Source: an uncultured Flavobacteriales bacterium
Lineage (GTDB): Bacteria; Bacteroidota; Bacteroidia; Flavobacteriales_D; Crocinitomicaceae
NCBI GenBank assembly: GCA_903945495.1
Contig: CAJAVU010000049.1
Coordinates: forward strand, 1-35,678
DNA length: 35,678 nt
Direction of reading: 5' to 3'
Positions 23,765 through 31,858 of the stretch are shown piece after piece; position 1 is the stretch's first letter; the number at the start of each line of letters is the position of its first letter. The position numbers and the translations under genes were made by a program. The notes under the pieces were generated by a model. That model saw only the letters and a list, made by a program, of their open reading frames with translations. It was not told where the DNA came from and searched no databases.

Positions 23765-25771
23765 GTGCAAGTCTTAGATCCTGCAACAGGTACCGGAACT
23801 TTCCTTGCTGAAGTAATCAAACACATTCATCAAAAATTCAAGAACCAAGCAGGTATCTGGCCAAAGTATGTGGAGAATGATTTGATTCCACGCTTGAACG
23901 GTTTTGAGCTTTTAATGACTTCCTATGCTATGGCTCATTTGAAGATGGATATTTTGCTGACTGAAACTGGTTTTACCAATCCGAATAATAAACGTTTCAA
24001 GATCTTTCTTACCAACAGTTTAGAAGAGCCACACGATAACCAATTCAACTTATTTACACAGTGGTTATCACAAGAAGCAAATGAAGCCAATGCGATTAAG
24101 AAAGATGCACCGGTGATGTGTGTTATTGGGAATCCACCTTATTCTGTTAGCTCAACAAATAAAGGTCCTTGGATTCAAAATCTGATCGCTGATTATAAAA
24201 AAGATTTGAATGAGCGTAAAATCAACCTAGATGATGACTACATCAAATTCATTCGTTATGGTCAGCATTTTATTGATAAGAATGGAGAAGGTGTTTTGGC
24301 TTATATTTCTGCGAACAGTTTTCTTGATGGTCTTACTCATAGACAAATGCGAAAACATTTACTAGAAAGTTTCGACAAAATATACATTATAGATTTACAT
24401 GGTAATTCAAAGAAAAAAGAAATTTGTCCTGATGGGAGCCCTGATCAAAATGTATTTGACATTATGACTGGAGTTTCTATAAATATTTTTATAAAAACAA
24501 GCAAAAAGAAACAAAAAGAATTAGGACAAGTTTTTCATTTTGATTTATTTGGGAAACGTGATTATAAATATTCTTTTTTAAATCAAAATTCGATTAATAT
24601 TGAATGGAATGAATTAAAAATTTGTGAGCCATATTATTTTTTTGTTCCAAAGAATTTTGATTCAAAGAAAGACTACGAATCAGGTTTTAAAATTGATGGT
24701 TTAATGAAGAATGTTTCAGGAATTGAAACAAAACGAGACCATTTTGCGATTGATTTAGAATTGTCAAAATTAACAAATAGGATTTCTGACTTTATTGAAA
24801 ATGACTATACCCCTGAGGAAAGAAAAAGAAAATTTGATTTGAGGGACAATGAATGGATAGTTGAAGATGCGGTTAAAATTTTAAGAAATGACTCATCTTG
24901 GAAACATTCTTTTGTACCTTGTCTAACAAGACCATTTGACACAAGATCCATTATTTATAATGGAACAATTCTTTCCAGAGATCGGGGATTATTAATGGCT
25001 GGGATGAACTATGATAATTATGGTTTGGTCCTAGGGAGACAAAGTAAAGAAGACTTTGCTGCACTTATAACAAATTCTGTTTGTACGCATAAAATTGTAA
25101 CAGTTTACGATAGAAGTTTTATTTTTCCATTATACATTTATTCTGAGAATGGTAATCAAGAATCAATTGATGATGTTAGAAGAACACCAAACCTTGATTA
25201 CAAAATTGTAAAGCAAATAGCCAAAGGAATAAACCATTCATTCGTTCCAGATGAAGACATTTTAGTTGACCTTCCACCAAATTCATTAGGGGTATTTTAT
25301 CCTTTAGATGTTATGGACTACATATACGCAGTTCTTCATAGTCCAAGTTACCGCGAGAAATACAAAGAGTTTTTAAAGATCGATTTCCCAAGAGTTCCTT
25401 ACCCAACTGATGCAGATAAATTCTGGAAATTGGTTGCTTTGGGCAAAGAGCTCCGAGAGATCCATTTATTGGAAAGTCCAAAAGTGGAAGAATATATTAC
25501 CGGTTACCCGGAAGATGGAGACAACATCGTTGGCAAACCAACTTACAAAAACGGATCAGTCTACATCAACGAAACACAATACTTCTCAAACGTTCCGGAA
25601 GTAGCTTGGAATTTCTATATCGGTGGTTACCAACCCGCTCAAAAATGGCTCAAAGACCGCAAGGATCGTGAATTGAGCTACGATGATATTTTGCATTATC
25701 AGAAGATTATTGTGGCATTGAGTGAGACCGATAGAATAATGAAGGAGATTGATGAGGTTGGAACATTATAA
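23765..25771 (+). CDS. Nuclease-methyltransferase restriction enzyme, C-terminal fragment
   Basis: 668 aa in the same frame as the preceding fragment, so probably the rest of one gene. The putative GTG start only marks where the frame resumes. The SAM motif LDPATGTGTFLAEVIKHI is at residues 4-21, and the catalytic motif NPPY is in VIGNPPYSVSS at about 122-132, both intact. The C-terminal region (FVPCLTRPFDTRSIIYNG, VLGRQSKEDFAALITNSV, GNFYIGGYQPAQKWLKDRKD-like block) corresponds to the target-recognition part of type ISP/IIG enzymes. Without readthrough the fragment would be an isolated methyltransferase lacking the nuclease, so the restriction activity would be lost while methylation might remain. 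Followed 12 bases later by a hypothetical gene. Confidence 0.87.
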   Translation: MQVLDPATGTGTFLAEVIKHIHQKFKNQAGIWPKYVENDLIPRLNGFELLMTSYAMAHLKMDILLTETGFTNPNNKRFKIFLTNSLEEPHDNQFNLFTQWLSQEANEANAIKKDAPVMCVIGNPPYSVSSTNKGPWIQNLIADYKKDLNERKINLDDDYIKFIRYGQHFIDKNGEGVLAYISANSFLDGLTHRQMRKHLLESFDKIYIIDLHGNSKKKEICPDGSPDQNVFDIMTGVSINIFIKTSKKKQKELGQVFHFDLFGKRDYKYSFLNQNSINIEWNELKICEPYYFFVPKNFDSKKDYESGFKIDGLMKNVSGIETKRDHFAIDLELSKLTNRISDFIENDYTPEERKRKFDLRDNEWIVEDAVKILRNDSSWKHSFVPCLTRPFDTRSIIYNGTILSRDRGLLMAGMNYDNYGLVLGRQSKEDFAALITNSVCTHKIVTVYDRSFIFPLYIYSENGNQESIDDVRRTPNLDYKIVKQIAKGINHSFVPDEDILVDLPPNSLGVFYPLDVMDYIYAVLHSPSYREKYKEFLKIDFPRVPYPTDADKFWKLVALGKELREIHLLESPKVEEYITGYPEDGDNIVGKPTYKNGSVYINETQYFSNVPEVAWNFYIGGYQPAQKWLKDRKDRELSYDDILHYQKIIVALSETDRIMKEIDEVGTL

Positions 25772-25783
25772 TTTAAACATGAA

Positions 25784-26758
25784 ATGAATCCAACCCTCTC
25801 AACAGAATACTTTAGATTAATGTTCTCTGAAACAAAAGAGGACAAAAAAGAATCATATTCTAAAGTTGTTGACGCTGGATTTCAAATCTTAAATCCTGTT
25901 CATGAAAAAATAATTGGTGATCTAAGAACCGCTCAGAACCAAGATGCAATGATCTTATTTCAAATGGTAATGTCAAAAGGTCTTGCCATTCAAAAATTGA
26001 TCGACGGTATTGATTTTAAAAATCCTAAAACGGAAATAACCACCAACATACTGGATCCAACATCAATTGCAGCATTAACCAGAACACAATTTGAAGCATT
26101 CTCAAATTTTCACAACATTTATCTTTCAAGCAAAGATCAGAACGTAATTGACTTATTACACGATATTTGGGTTGTGGCTGGATTGAACGAAAGACAACGA
26201 GGATTTGAACCAACAATCGAAGAACACCAGATAAAAGCCACAAAAGAAAAAGAAAAAATAGATGGTCTTTTGACAAGGATTCAAGCAAATCTTATTTTTT
26301 GTAAAGAAGAGAAAGAAAAGCAATCCAAAATCTTAGAATGGATCCAAAATCGAAAATTTGAAATTACTTATCGAAACAATAAACTTGTTCTTTTAAACCA
26401 GAAAGACTTATTCATCAACTCTGGAGTAAATAAAGCTTTTGAAAATCAATATGCATTGCTGTCCTGGTTTGTTCATCCTTCATATATTTCCGTGCTTCAA
26501 TTCGGTCAGATGTATGAACAAAACTTCAACGAACAACACGCATATACATTCCTCAGAATTTCAAGAATAATCATGTCAATGCTAATCGCTGATTACGCCA
26601 CATATTTCGATGTGGCAATGGAGGAATTCAAAACCCTGCCAAAGATTGATCAGCTGATTATTCATTCAGATAACAAAACATTTAGACCAAATAGTGAATT
26701 TAAATCCGAAGCAATGGAGGATTTGGAGAAAGAAATGGTTAAAATCCTTAATTTATAG
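25784..26758 (+). CDS. Hypothetical protein in the restriction operon (possibly DUF5677-like)
   Basis: 324 aa, mostly helical, no signal peptide. The layout (ALTRTQFEAFSNFHNIYLSS, QYALLSWFVHPSYISVLQFGQ, FLRISRIIMSMLIADYATYF) resembles the DUF5677-type helical family, but I hold that weakly. The start is ATG 12 bases after the methyltransferase fragment, so the two are probably co-transcribed. Such neighbours of restriction genes can be control or accessory proteins; nothing here shows the role. The following 128-base gap holds the likely promoter for the next operon. Confidence 0.55.
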   Translation: MNPTLSTEYFRLMFSETKEDKKESYSKVVDAGFQILNPVHEKIIGDLRTAQNQDAMILFQMVMSKGLAIQKLIDGIDFKNPKTEITTNILDPTSIAALTRTQFEAFSNFHNIYLSSKDQNVIDLLHDIWVVAGLNERQRGFEPTIEEHQIKATKEKEKIDGLLTRIQANLIFCKEEKEKQSKILEWIQNRKFEITYRNNKLVLLNQKDLFINSGVNKAFENQYALLSWFVHPSYISVLQFGQMYEQNFNEQHAYTFLRISRIIMSMLIADYATYFDVAMEEFKTLPKIDQLIIHSDNKTFRPNSEFKSEAMEDLEKEMVKILNL

Positions 26759-26856
26759 TAGAATAATGAATATTCAAGAAATCTTAATCACCAATCAGAA
26801 TAACTCACTAAATTCATGACATTCAATAATCATTTTGAAAATAAACCCAAAAACAC

Positions 26857-26887
26857 TTGTTATTAATTAACCTATAGCTTAATTTTG
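26857..26887 (+). promoter_or_regulatory. Promoter-like element overlapping the toxin start codon
   Basis: TTG at 26857-26859 and TAATTTTG at 26880-26887 are separated by 20 bases, near the Bacteroidota consensus spacing of 19. The last G is the first base of the apparent GTG start at 26887. Either the promoter is fortuitous or the true start lies downstream. Confidence 0.35.
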
Positions 26888-27288
26888 TGGAAAGAAAGGC
26901 AAAAATAATTAAAACAAATGCTGATGGAACGCGTGCAATATGCGTGGATGTGGATAATTATAAGGAAATTATTGAATACATTTCTAGAAGTCCAGCACAC
27001 AAAAAAAGGTTTAATTACATTACAGGTATCATACTAGAAGGCTTAAGAATGCCTGACGTTTATGACAAAGAGGAAATCAATGATAAATGTAAAGGTGTAA
27101 CCGCGATGAAATTATTTAAAGGAGGCTCAAATGATCGAATTTATTGTCGAGAGCAAACTTTGGAGGATAAGACATTTGTCGTAATAACATCTGAGTTATT
27201 TGAGAAAAAAAAGTCTCAAAAAATAAATCAAAGAATTAAAAACACCATCGAAAAAGTTGCGAGCTATGAATACGAAATTATCAAATAA
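26887..27288 (+). CDS. HigB/RelE-like toxin, first gene of a toxin-antitoxin-chaperone triad
   Basis: 133 aa. It starts at GTG with an upstream in-frame stop at 26875-26877, so no longer frame exists. The C-terminal half (VTAMKLFKGGSNDRIYCREQTLEDKTFVVITSELFEKKKSQKINQRIKNTIEKVASYEYEI) has the strand pattern, basic residues and Lys-rich helix of HigB/RelE family toxins that cleave mRNA on the ribosome. It precedes the XRE gene and overlaps it by 23 bases, the toxin-first order of higBA. Toxicity is inferred; no catalytic residue can be fixed by eye. A promoter-like box overlaps the GTG, so the exact start is uncertain. Confidence 0.65.
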   Translation: MERKAKIIKTNADGTRAICVDVDNYKEIIEYISRSPAHKKRFNYITGIILEGLRMPDVYDKEEINDKCKGVTAMKLFKGGSNDRIYCREQTLEDKTFVVITSELFEKKKSQKINQRIKNTIEKVASYEYEIIK

Positions 27289-27748
27289 AGATTTGGAGAA
27301 AATCCAATCTGAATTCGATTCAATTTTTTCTTTTGAAAATGAAAATGATCAAATCGAGGTTGATGCGAATGTTTTAATGGCTAAATTTTTATCTGAAGTT
27401 CAAAAAATAGCAGATCAAAATGGAGTCAATAGAAAAGTTTTAGCATCATTAGTCAACAGTTCACCAAGCTATTTGACACAAATTTTCAGAGGTCAAAAAC
27501 CGTTAAATTTTGTAACATTAGCCAAGTTCCAAAGAGCATTAGATTTCAAATTCGAAATCAATATCAAAGGTCACGATAAAAGCACTGTTCATTTAACGGA
27601 AGATGATGTAGCTCAGCATTTAGACAAATGGTTTCATGATAACAATAAGGGGGAATTTTTCAAAATAACGAGAAATTATAGCCGTCCAAGCGATAGTACT
27701 ATTGAGTCCTATGTTCCGAATCGAAAAAACAACTTTAGAATTGCATAA
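27266..27748 (+). CDS. XRE-type HTH antitoxin with C-terminal extension
   Basis: 160 aa from ATG at 27266 (a TTG 9 bases earlier is less likely). Residues of about 38-100 form an XRE helix-turn-helix: MAKFLSEVQKIADQNGVNRKVLASLVNSSPSYLTQIFRGQKPLNFVTLAKFQRALDFKFEIN, like HigA. The last 55 residues (HLTEDDVAQHLDKWFHD...ESYVPNRKNNFRIA) extend beyond the ordinary antitoxin. In TAC systems such a tail is the chaperone-addiction segment recognised by a SecB-like chaperone. The next gene encodes just such a protein 2 bases away. It should bind DNA and autoregulate the operon; addiction is inferred. Confidence 0.8.
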   Translation: MNTKLSNKDLEKIQSEFDSIFSFENENDQIEVDANVLMAKFLSEVQKIADQNGVNRKVLASLVNSSPSYLTQIFRGQKPLNFVTLAKFQRALDFKFEINIKGHDKSTVHLTEDDVAQHLDKWFHDNNKGEFFKITRNYSRPSDSTIESYVPNRKNNFRIA

Positions 27749-27750
27749 GT

Positions 27751-28221
27751 ATGAAAATCAAAAAATCACCATTAATCTTAAAAGACTATTTTGTCCTGGA
27801 TTTTCAATATACTTTTCATCAACCAACAGAAGAAATTAATCGAGAGGAAGTATTTGACAGTTATTTGATTGATTTTGACTTTATGACAAAAACTGATGAA
27901 GATGGTGAAACATTATTATTCACAAAAATCGGAATCAATTTTTCCGAAAAACCAACTGTTGGATATTCTATACTTGTTGAGTCACTTACCGTGTTAGATG
28001 TAAATTCGGAATTCAAATTAGCACCAAAAGAAAAAGGTGATTTGATCTATTTTTCAGGATTAAGCATGGCCATTAATAACCTTCGCCATTTCATCGCTAA
28101 TATGACAAGTTATAGTCCTATGGGAAAATATACCTTACCTTCTGTAGACTTAAATGCTATTCATCAAGAGAAAATGAAGGAGCTTGAAAAAGAAAAGAAT
28201 TTGAAGAAGAAAAAGAAGTAA
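27751..28221 (+). CDS. SecB-like chaperone of the TAC module
   Basis: 156 aa, starting ATG 2 bases after the antitoxin stop. The body is beta-rich (FDSYLIDFDFMTKTDE, TVGYSILVESLTVLDVNSEF), followed by a helix and the strand GLSMAINNLRHFIANMTSYSPMGKYTLPSVDLNAIHQEK. The last part matches the SecB layout in which TLPxxNxDALY ends the core. A Lys-rich tail (KELEKEKNLKKKKK) closes it. Linked to a HigBA-like pair in this order, it gives a toxin-antitoxin-chaperone triad as in Mycobacterium Rv1955-Rv1957. Canonical SecB is generally scarce in this phylum, so a dedicated antitoxin chaperone is plausible. Confidence 0.7.
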   Translation: MKIKKSPLILKDYFVLDFQYTFHQPTEEINREEVFDSYLIDFDFMTKTDEDGETLLFTKIGINFSEKPTVGYSILVESLTVLDVNSEFKLAPKEKGDLIYFSGLSMAINNLRHFIANMTSYSPMGKYTLPSVDLNAIHQEKMKELEKEKNLKKKKK

Positions 28222-28437
28222 TATTCATATCGATTTGAGAAAATAAATATTAACTTCAAAACCTATCTAAATTTAAAGGGCGTTTCAACAATTTGACTGT
28301 TCACTTGTTGTATATCATATTCATTTACTTTGCCAGATTAAGCAAACAATAAATACATAATAGAATTCCAAGTCTTTCGAAATTTTATGAATTTTTTTAT
28401 CACAATTTGCTTTATTATTGATTAAAATTTGAATCCT

Positions 28438-29394
28438 ATGAAAATAGCTATATTAACACTCTTTGCATTTACTTCTTACTTTATTCAAGCTCAAACGAAT
28501 GTTTCGTTAACCCTCCATCACAAATTAGGGACAAACAATTTTCAATTTAATACTGCTGCAGGTAACAATCTAGGCCATTCATTTAAGTTATCAAGAATGG
28601 AATATTACCTCACAAAATTTTCAATCACTCATGATGGTGGTCAGGTGACTGAAATTTCTGCTGACACAGTTACTCTGGTCAATGCAGGAACCGGAACCAC
28701 TACCATTCCTTTAGGACTCTTGAATGTAACAAACATTGAAGGTGTTAAATTTCATGTAGGTGTACATACACCTATAAATCATGAGGATCCTGCATTATTA
28801 CCAGCGGACCATCCTTTGGCACCGAAGTCTCCATCTATGCACTGGGGGTGGACTTCTGGTTATCGTTTTATTGCCTTAGAAGGGCTAAGTGGAACCAATC
28901 TTAATCAATCATTGGAACTACACGGATTAGGTGATGTAAATTATTTTGAAACTACTGTTAGTGCGATTGGCGTTTCGGAAGCAGGAGGATTGGTTGTACA
29001 CGTTGATGCCGATTACCAAAGAGGTCTTGAAGATATATCTATCAACTCAGGCCTTATTGTTCATGGTGAAACATTGGAGGCGGCTACGATGATTGCAAAT
29101 TTCAGAGATTACGTTTTTTCAGCGAACGCTTTATCAGTATCAATTCAGGAAAATGAAATTGTAGCGTTCGATGTATTCCCTAATCCGGCAAAAGGAAGCA
29201 TACTAGTTAGTTTCCCTGGAAATTATACAAATGCAAGAATAGTTGTTACCGACTTCACGGGCAGATTAATAGAATTTACAGAGGTTACCAATGCAATCGA
29301 GACTACACTTAATTTGCCTGTATCAGGTATTTATTTTGTCAATCTCTATTCCGGAGAACAAATGATAGCATCAGAAAAGGTTGTAAATTATTAA
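28438..29394 (+). CDS. MbnP family copper protein with T9SS sorting domain
   Basis: 318 aa from ATG at 28438 (a TTG 9 bases before would give a longer N-terminus). Signal peptide MKIAILTLFAFTSYFIQAQ. The body starts VSLTLHHKLGTNNFQFNT and includes GHSFKLSRMEYYLTKFSITHDGG, the MbnP pattern. MHWGWTSGYRFIALEG holds Trp136 and Trp138; in MbnP a Trp is converted to kynurenine by the di-haem partner MbnH, making a Cu(I) site. Residues after about 243 (FDVFPNPAKGSILVSFP...SGIYFVNLYS) are a type A T9SS sorting domain, so the protein is probably surface-exposed. The MbnH-like gene follows 7 bases later. Copper binding is inferred from the family. Confidence 0.85.
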   Translation: MKIAILTLFAFTSYFIQAQTNVSLTLHHKLGTNNFQFNTAAGNNLGHSFKLSRMEYYLTKFSITHDGGQVTEISADTVTLVNAGTGTTTIPLGLLNVTNIEGVKFHVGVHTPINHEDPALLPADHPLAPKSPSMHWGWTSGYRFIALEGLSGTNLNQSLELHGLGDVNYFETTVSAIGVSEAGGLVVHVDADYQRGLEDISINSGLIVHGETLEAATMIANFRDYVFSANALSVSIQENEIVAFDVFPNPAKGSILVSFPGNYTNARIVVTDFTGRLIEFTEVTNAIETTLNLPVSGIYFVNLYSGEQMIASEKVVNY

Positions 29395-29401
29395 TTGCTG
29401 T

Positions 29402-30502
29402 ATGATTAAAACAATTGTTAATTGGGCTCCAATAGCAGTATTCACGCTATTGTTCGTTGTAGCTTGTAAGAAGAATGATCCTGAGCCAACTATCGAGGCC
29501 TACCTAGATGAAACTCCTTATATTATTCCTTCTAGTCAGACCTTACCGGATCCTATGATTCCATCGGATAATCAATTGACAGTACAAAAGGTTAAATTAG
29601 GGAGAATGCTTTTTTACGAAAAGGCCTTATCAGGGGATGGTTCAATGTCTTGTGCAACGTGCCATAAGCAAGAAAATGCATTTTCAGATATCAATCAATT
29701 CTCTACAGGCATTGCTGGGTTACCTGGTCACAGACAAGCTATGGCAATTTTCAACTTAGGGTTGAATAGCAATGGTTTTTTCTGGGATGGCAGATCTGCG
29801 ACTCTTCGCGAACAGTCATTAAAACCAATTCAGGATCCATTAGAAATGAATGAAACCCTGGCAAATGTCGTTAATAAAGTAGCGGGTATGCCTATGTATA
29901 AAGTTCAATTTACGAAGGCTTTTGGAGATGCGAACGTAACATCTGAGAGAATTTCACTCGCTTTAGAACAGTTTATGTTCAGCATTGTATCGGATAATTC
30001 CAAGTATGATCAATATTTACGAGGAGAATTGACTTTAAACGATAGTGAAGAAAGAGGAAGAGTTCTGTTTTTTGCTGAATATAACCCTGCTTTTCCAAAT
30101 CTTTCCGGAGCTGATTGCGCCCATTGCCACAGTGGAAGTAATTTTGAAAATGACCAATACATGAACAATGGTCTGGATTCTGATATTCAAATGAATGATA
30201 ATGGACGCCAAAATGTCACTCAGAGCGCAATGGATAAAGGAAAATTTAAGGTCCCAACTTTACGAAACATTGAGTTGACTTTTCCATATATGCACGACGG
30301 TAGATTTAATACCTTGGAAGAGGTCATTGACCACTATAATTCAGGCATTGTATCAAGTTCGACTTTGGACCCTGCATTAGCAAATACAATGGCAACAGGA
30401 TTAATGTTATCAACGCAAGATAAAATAGACTTAGTAAACTTCCTGAAAACACTAACTGATAATACTTTACTTACAAATCCGGCATATAAAACACCTTTCT
30501 AA
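29402..30502 (+). CDS. MbnH-like di-haem cytochrome c peroxidase/MauG family lipoprotein
   Basis: 366 aa. The N-terminal hydrophobic stretch ends in FVVACKKND, a lipobox, so it is membrane-anchored. Two haem c sites are visible: CATCH at 84-88 and CAHCH at 239-243. FPYMHDGRFNTLEEVIDHYNSG near the C-terminus is the conserved second-half block with a Met ligand region. This is the cytochrome c peroxidase/MauG superfamily. Its place directly after the MbnP gene points to MbnH, which oxidises Trp in MbnP. Peroxide detoxification is the alternative. The 3' end overlaps the convergent second peroxidase gene by 4 bases. Confidence 0.87.
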   Translation: MIKTIVNWAPIAVFTLLFVVACKKNDPEPTIEAYLDETPYIIPSSQTLPDPMIPSDNQLTVQKVKLGRMLFYEKALSGDGSMSCATCHKQENAFSDINQFSTGIAGLPGHRQAMAIFNLGLNSNGFFWDGRSATLREQSLKPIQDPLEMNETLANVVNKVAGMPMYKVQFTKAFGDANVTSERISLALEQFMFSIVSDNSKYDQYLRGELTLNDSEERGRVLFFAEYNPAFPNLSGADCAHCHSGSNFENDQYMNNGLDSDIQMNDNGRQNVTQSAMDKGKFKVPTLRNIELTFPYMHDGRFNTLEEVIDHYNSGIVSSSTLDPALANTMATGLMLSTQDKIDLVNFLKTLTDNTLLTNPAYKTPF

Positions 30503-31551
30503 TTTCGAAAGGGATTTCCGTATTTTTTGTTTTGAATGAATTCAGAATCAGTCAATGTGTTCAAAAAGGAAATAAGATCATCCAACTCACTCTCATTGAG
30601 TTTGAATGGTTCTATCACTTTACTTTTGTTGATATGAGATTCTCCGCCTTTTTGATAATGAAGAATGACTTCTCTTAGTGTTTGAAGTCGTCCGTCGTGC
30701 ATATAAGGTGCAGTTAAAGCGATATTGCGCAAAGTGGGCACTTTATATAAATCACGATCGATTTCCAATCTGGTGACACGCATTCTACCCGAATCGCTAG
30801 AAGTTGATTTTAACCCATTGTTCTGGACACTAAAATTGGTGAAATTATATCCAGAATGACATTGAGCGCAATACAAAACATCGTAAAATAACCGCATCCC
30901 ATTCTTCTCTGATGGAGTCAATTTAATTTTCCCCTTAGTATATTGGTCAAATTTTGAATTTTTACTGATCAAACTGCGCTGAAAACTAGCTAAAGCCCGA
31001 GTGATTACATACGCGTCCGGCTCTCGCTTGTACGCACGATAAGCATCTCTAATATATTTTTTATTGCGCTTCATTCGTTTTGCTACTTCAACAATGTTAA
31101 AGTTCATTTCAGCATGCTCTTCAATGGGTACAAGCGCTTGTTTTTCCAGTGTAGTCAAAAATCCATCAAACAAATATGTAGGATTGTAGCCAACATTAGT
31201 AAGGGTTGGTGCATTTCGATTACCCAATTTAGCAGAAACTCCAGGAGTTACACTTAAATTATCCGCAAAAGCAAATGCCTGTTTATGACAGCTAGAACAT
31301 GAAATGGTACTATCTAAAGAAAGAATTGGATCATAAAAAAGACGTCTTCCTAATTCGATTCGACTGTTATTCAATTCATTGCCTTCAGGTACATTCATTT
31401 CCGGAAATTCAAACGGCTCGATAACTTCCTTGTTTTGAAATTGAACAGATGCAAAAACGAATAACATCAGAAATAATCCGAAAATCAAAAGATAAATTTC
31501 GATTTTATGATTGAACCAAAGCCTGAAATTAAATTTTACTTGCATTTTCAT
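30499..31551 (-). CDS. Second di-haem cytochrome c peroxidase-like protein
   Basis: 350 aa. It has an N-terminal membrane anchor, IEIYLLIFGLFLMLFVFASVQF at about 18-38, instead of a lipobox. Haem sites are CSSCH at 85-89 and CAQCH at 228-232. The C-terminal block APYMHDGRLQTLREVILHYQKGG matches the plus-strand neighbour, and the two proteins are clearly paralogous. It ends the minus-strand metal operon, 12 bases after the heavy-metal-binding lipoprotein. Its role may be peroxide removal or maturation of a copper-site partner; no MbnP-type gene lies in this operon. The two convergent genes overlap by 4 bases. Confidence 0.88.
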   Translation of the reverse strand: MKMQVKFNFRLWFNHKIEIYLLIFGLFLMLFVFASVQFQNKEVIEPFEFPEMNVPEGNELNNSRIELGRRLFYDPILSLDSTISCSSCHKQAFAFADNLSVTPGVSAKLGNRNAPTLTNVGYNPTYLFDGFLTTLEKQALVPIEEHAEMNFNIVEVAKRMKRNKKYIRDAYRAYKREPDAYVITRALASFQRSLISKNSKFDQYTKGKIKLTPSEKNGMRLFYDVLYCAQCHSGYNFTNFSVQNNGLKSTSSDSGRMRVTRLEIDRDLYKVPTLRNIALTAPYMHDGRLQTLREVILHYQKGGESHINKSKVIEPFKLNESELDDLISFLNTLTDSEFIQNKKYGNPFRN

Positions 31552-31563
31552 AAACGGTCACTA

Positions 31564-31806
31564 CTAATATTCTGAGCCTCCGTGTGCTGAATGATCCTCT
31601 ACCTCTTTTAGATCCATCTTACACACTGGACATTTACCAGGTTGCTTGTACGTTTTTTCACCTTCACATTTCATTGGACACTGGTATGTCCCTGACTCAT
31701 TATTTTGTTCTGTGTTTTCTCCTTTTTTATTCTCTCCTCCGGAACAAGAAGAAGAGGTTGCTGTTATTAGAAGAAATGCAGTAAAAATTATCAAAACTTT
31801 TTTCAT
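31564..31806 (-). CDS. Heavy-metal-binding-domain lipoprotein
   Basis: 80 aa. MKKVLIIFTAFLLITATSSSC is a lipoprotein signal (Cys21). YQCPMKCEGEKTYKQPGKCPVCKMDLKEVE contains the CPMKCEGEKTY and CPVCKM pair of the heavy-metal-binding domain found on CzcB/CusB proteins and copper-handling proteins of this phylum. The C-terminal HSAHGGSEY may add a His ligand. It is small and periplasmic. It lies between the HMA lipoprotein (52 bases upstream) and the peroxidase (12 bases downstream) in the same operon. Confidence 0.87.
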   Translation of the reverse strand: MKKVLIIFTAFLLITATSSSCSGGENKKGENTEQNNESGTYQCPMKCEGEKTYKQPGKCPVCKMDLKEVEDHSAHGGSEY

Positions 31807-31858
31807 AGCTAAAAAATTAAATTGTAAATAAAAAATTAAATATTTTTAGTGAATTACC

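Noticed and set aside
23765-25771. GTG at 23765 as an independent methyltransferase gene
   Set aside because: It is in the same frame as the upstream gene, 12 bases after its stop, and begins inside a conserved motif region (KVQVLDPATGTG), so it is the second half of one broken gene.
28222-28437. Element boundary or promoter in the gap before the MbnP gene
   Set aside because: TACTTTGC is present but without a well-spaced TTG, and no direct repeat or change of composition marks an end.
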